Assembly (NCBI GenBank): GCA_900556285.1
Contig: USOF01000003.1
Coordinates: 1 to 16,516 of the forward strand
DNA: 16,516 bases
DNA from: an uncultured Collinsella sp.
GTDB lineage: Bacteria; Actinomycetota; Coriobacteriia; Coriobacteriales; Coriobacteriaceae
Direction: 5' to 3'
Part shown: positions 15,201-16,516 of the stretch, piece by piece
How positions within the stretch are numbered: the first letter of the stretch is position 1
Layout: every line of letters starts with the position of its first letter
Position numbers and translations under genes: made by a program
Notes under the pieces: generated by a model
What the model was told of the DNA's origin: nothing
The model's database searches: none
Seen by the model: only the letters and a program-made list of their open reading frames with translations

Positions 15201-16516
15201 GGCGGCTGCGGTTGCGCATCGTACGCCGTCATCGGTCAGTCTATTGCGGGTTGGGGCGTCATGTCGCCGGACGCCACGGTGCCGCGCGTGGTACCGTGGC
15301 CGCAGCACACGGGCTTTTTGGCTACCGTCAACGAGCAACTGCAGCATGTTACGTGGACGCGAGGCGCATCGGCGTTTGCAACGACGCCCGTGGGCGCAGC
15401 TGGCTGCGGCCCGGCGTCGTTTAGCGTGAGCAACAACGGCAGGTGCTTGATGTACGTAGAGAACACCGACGGCAAGGTAGGACAGACCTACGACGAAGAA
15501 GGCAACCCGGTAGCGGTGATGGGCAAGCACTTCCGTATCTTCGCCAGCACCTTGGAAGGCGATCTGTTCACAGAACCGTTCGTGATGTGCGAGCTCGACC
15601 ACCCCGTCGATCAGTTAACGACGTTTTTGGCGTCGGGCGGCATGCTCTCGGCGCTCGCCACGCACATTGTAAGTGCCGAGCAGAGCAAGGCGGAGCTGCA
15701 CGGCATCGAAGTGCCCTTGGTGGCATGCGCCACACCACTGGGCGCGATAGCCAACCTGGGCGCCGTGGTGCCCGGGGCAGCGAGCGAGTCGTTTACGGTA
15801 ACGGTGCGAAACGACGGCAACACGTTGCTGACCGCAGGAACAGTCGATCTGTACCGAGAGGGCTCCAACCAACCGTTCTCCAGCGCATCCATCGGATTCG
15901 GCGCGAACGCACGCATGGCATCGATCTACGACCCGGAGCTTGCCGAGGACGCATCGGCCAACGACATAGCACATGTGAAGTTCACACTCGAGGCACTGGG
16001 CGAGCACTTTGCCACGCACCCGCTGGTAGCCGACAACGGCAACGCCGTGCTGGCACCGGGCTGCACGGCACAGTTCCGCATGAGCTTTGCCATCCCGGAG
16101 AGCTGGAGCGACGAGGTGGGCAAACGCGTCACGCTCTACGCAAAGGCGCGTGACCTGGTGGCGCTCGACCCCGTAACGCTCGAAGAGATTCGACCGGGCG
16201 CAAACTCCGCGCTGGGCGCCGTGCTGCACGAGCTTCACGTGCCAGACGCAAAATGCGAACGCTCGGAAGTTCAGGTTGGCGTCTGCGGCAGCGCGGATAC
16301 GACAGGACTTCACGACGCCCCGATGACGGCGGACAGCGATAGCGGCTCGAGTGGCGGCGGTACCGACGAGGGCGGCGGCTCCGGCGGAAGCAGCTCCGGC
16401 AGTGGCAAGGACCACGGCAATAACAAGCGCTCCGGAAAAGCGGGCGCGCTTGCGGGCACGGGCGATGTCAACGCTCCCCTTACGGCAGCCGCTGCAGCAC
16501 TCGCCGCAGCCGGCGC
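12231..16516 (+). CDS. Giant Tat-signal surface protein with LPxTG-like anchor, 3' end beyond window
   Basis: The frame is open from ATG 12231 to the window edge, over 1,428 codons, with GGGAG 6 nt before the start. The N-terminus reads LDRRSLLVAG, a twin-arginine-like motif followed by a hydrophobic stretch and a likely cleavage site at SANA. Residues about 50-110 resemble a carboxypeptidase-regulatory or collagen-binding-B-like beta domain (VANKNMPITGAQVTLTS). The long middle is rich in beta-type sequence. A CARDB-like stretch lies near 1185-1230 (SFTVTVRNDGNTLLTAG). A Ser/Gly-rich linker (about 1366-1405) leads to LAGTGD (from 1407) and an Ala-rich hydrophobic segment cut by the window. 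This is the layout of a sortase substrate, with LAGTG in place of LPxTG. Long antisense frames here are shadows. No enzyme motif was recognised; adhesion or envelope structure is plausible. Confidence 0.88.
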   Translation, partial: MLDRRSLLVAGASSLASIMLPRVPGSANAFILPFAPTEAHANEKDPFRVLVLSRTMFGVVVVDVANKNMPITGAQVTLTSRYAAGKQLTATTDDEGTAIFEVAPLSEGYVDEATLLDAYDFNGGISISMAGYRDVEIPLARVQGGTAITAPTRPLSDGEPYFRQLTFDEWDIQYADATFMALPKDDAGNDQPDTHAFTVQAHLPQGGQATLHINKVTPAAGSSPETVTQIGQIKASASGADNLATFTLEDTFLDAASNLLEEGCKLRFVLDYQGKTYTLSSPMAVVTAPAAKAESGSTTIVPTTMDQEITPFDFPAAFPGIGGNKFTCWMPAFPILFDFSFAGYVLFGGGYKPASYMNDSGNPDPEYWKKSPRESGAKQANRYLDEMEGKWNQYKSMSAGSGTDPRNTKLLRHHCTLLFTMDIATQLYGSLAYDWVGKTWGDNNDPAFGNIKALFQVKTDLNWTEQFTLGPVPFFLNVNPWVLAKLALAVGAHTHGSGAAFFKNISLDYSNTSGSFTIQIGLAVTFGAGVAGVASSAVRGAASLTLFIGYEKADGHQLPRLRVGADVDVDVILQFVMFKWTTKAWSGSWPTLLDSWNMSVNNGNQYVLQRSELALGGDTPYTLDARFGTPGNIKAGGVPQFIASATIVTNAELLARAEVAATAINAAPVVRDWDQAVTRIELEADAESDDTGQIEHFVHALIGNDENAAPMYEYTYIGQATNTVADPNANSAGVSEDERGGIKPSSDNVLFTGVLSEAHMKLAMIAGVECLFRIASVRYGKDGRSRLVVHTKANGAWSAPMPVDFPLGFGEGDVERNDTFDYDFDVVEYTDGAGRTDAYVLLVSGERPKGDATRFDTASTAGMLSVVRLRISNSEVRVISHTSWRSISRGRLQEDGYHCLQCPRITVGKTLVDGRLSGAYLHRRGATAEKALGSEAEVALECFTLWSDDLGDSLTFRQVLRFPQAPSSIELGAPENINGKMVVPVAYETAGGCGCASYAVIGQSIAGWGVMSPDATVPRVVPWPQHTGFLATVNEQLQHVTWTRGASAFATTPVGAAGCGPASFSVSNNGRCLMYVENTDGKVGQTYDEEGNPVAVMGKHFRIFASTLEGDLFTEPFVMCELDHPVDQLTTFLASGGMLSALATHIVSAEQSKAELHGIEVPLVACATPLGAIANLGAVVPGAASESFTVTVRNDGNTLLTAGTVDLYREGSNQPFSSASIGFGANARMASIYDPELAEDASANDIAHVKFTLEALGEHFATHPLVADNGNAVLAPGCTAQFRMSFAIPESWSDEVGKRVTLYAKARDLVALDPVTLEEIRPGANSALGAVLHELHVPDAKCERSEVQVGVCGSADTTGLHDAPMTADSDSGSSGGGTDEGGGSGGSSSGSGKDHGNNKRSGKAGALAGTGDVNAPLTAAAAALAAAG

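Noticed and set aside
13758..15602. 614-codon minus-strand open frame
   Set aside because: It lies fully antisense to the giant surface-protein frame, which has a start, ribosome-binding site, signal peptide and anchor motif. The antisense translation is Arg/His/Cys-rich without domains, as expected from a shadow in GC-rich DNA.
15615..16415. 266-codon minus-strand open frame
   Set aside because: It is antisense to the end of the surface protein; its Ala/Arg/Cys-rich translation has no recognisable motif.

Overview
The window reads as a piece of a high-GC, Gram-positive gut anaerobe of the class Coriobacteriia, most like Collinsella. This rests on recognised family types and style, not on a search. 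The pointers are a CD1871A-family CXXC miniprotein next to a polyferredoxin and a TlpA-like lipoprotein, a TPR-like/LuxR-type regulator, a giant surface protein ending in an LPxTG-like LAGTGD motif, frequent TTG starts, and short palindromic repeats after stop codons. No rRNA, tRNA, CRISPR array, transposase or phage gene was seen.

Layout. 1-481 has no clear gene. It holds a doubtful 32-codon reading frame without a normal start codon (111-209), a long imperfect inverted repeat (252-436) and a 33-nt palindrome (451-483). From 6682 down to 482 everything is on the minus strand: a Crp/Fnr-type regulator with a cysteine cluster (6682-6017), a single-domain rhodanese (5864-5544), a CoA-disulfide-reductase-like flavoprotein fused to a rhodanese domain (5541-3850, 2 nt after the previous stop), and a large MacB/FtsX-type ABC transporter fusion (3736-482). 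The first three look like a thiol/persulfide redox unit with its own regulator; the ABC transporter follows after about 110 nt and may be separately expressed.

6683-7047 is an intergenic stretch. It contains the regulator's promoter region, a plus-strand coding remnant with a stop but no start (6726-6896), and a second copy of the 33-nt palindrome (7010-7042). The next minus-strand operon (9090-7048) encodes a 48-residue CXXC miniprotein that starts with TTG and is easily missed, a NapH-like membrane polyferredoxin with a TTG start overlapping the miniprotein's stop, and a thioredoxin-fold lipoprotein with a CKPC active site. Together they look like a route carrying electrons across the membrane to an extracytoplasmic thiol protein.

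Divergent from that operon is an OmpR-type response regulator and histidine kinase pair (9181-11003, 4-nt overlap), then a LuxR-type regulator (11071-12075). Last is a very long reading frame, open from 12231 to the window edge (over 1,428 codons). It encodes a secreted, probably Tat-exported and sortase-anchored surface protein. It is the largest gene in the window, and its antisense frames are shadows. The adjacent LuxR-type regulator is a natural candidate to control it.
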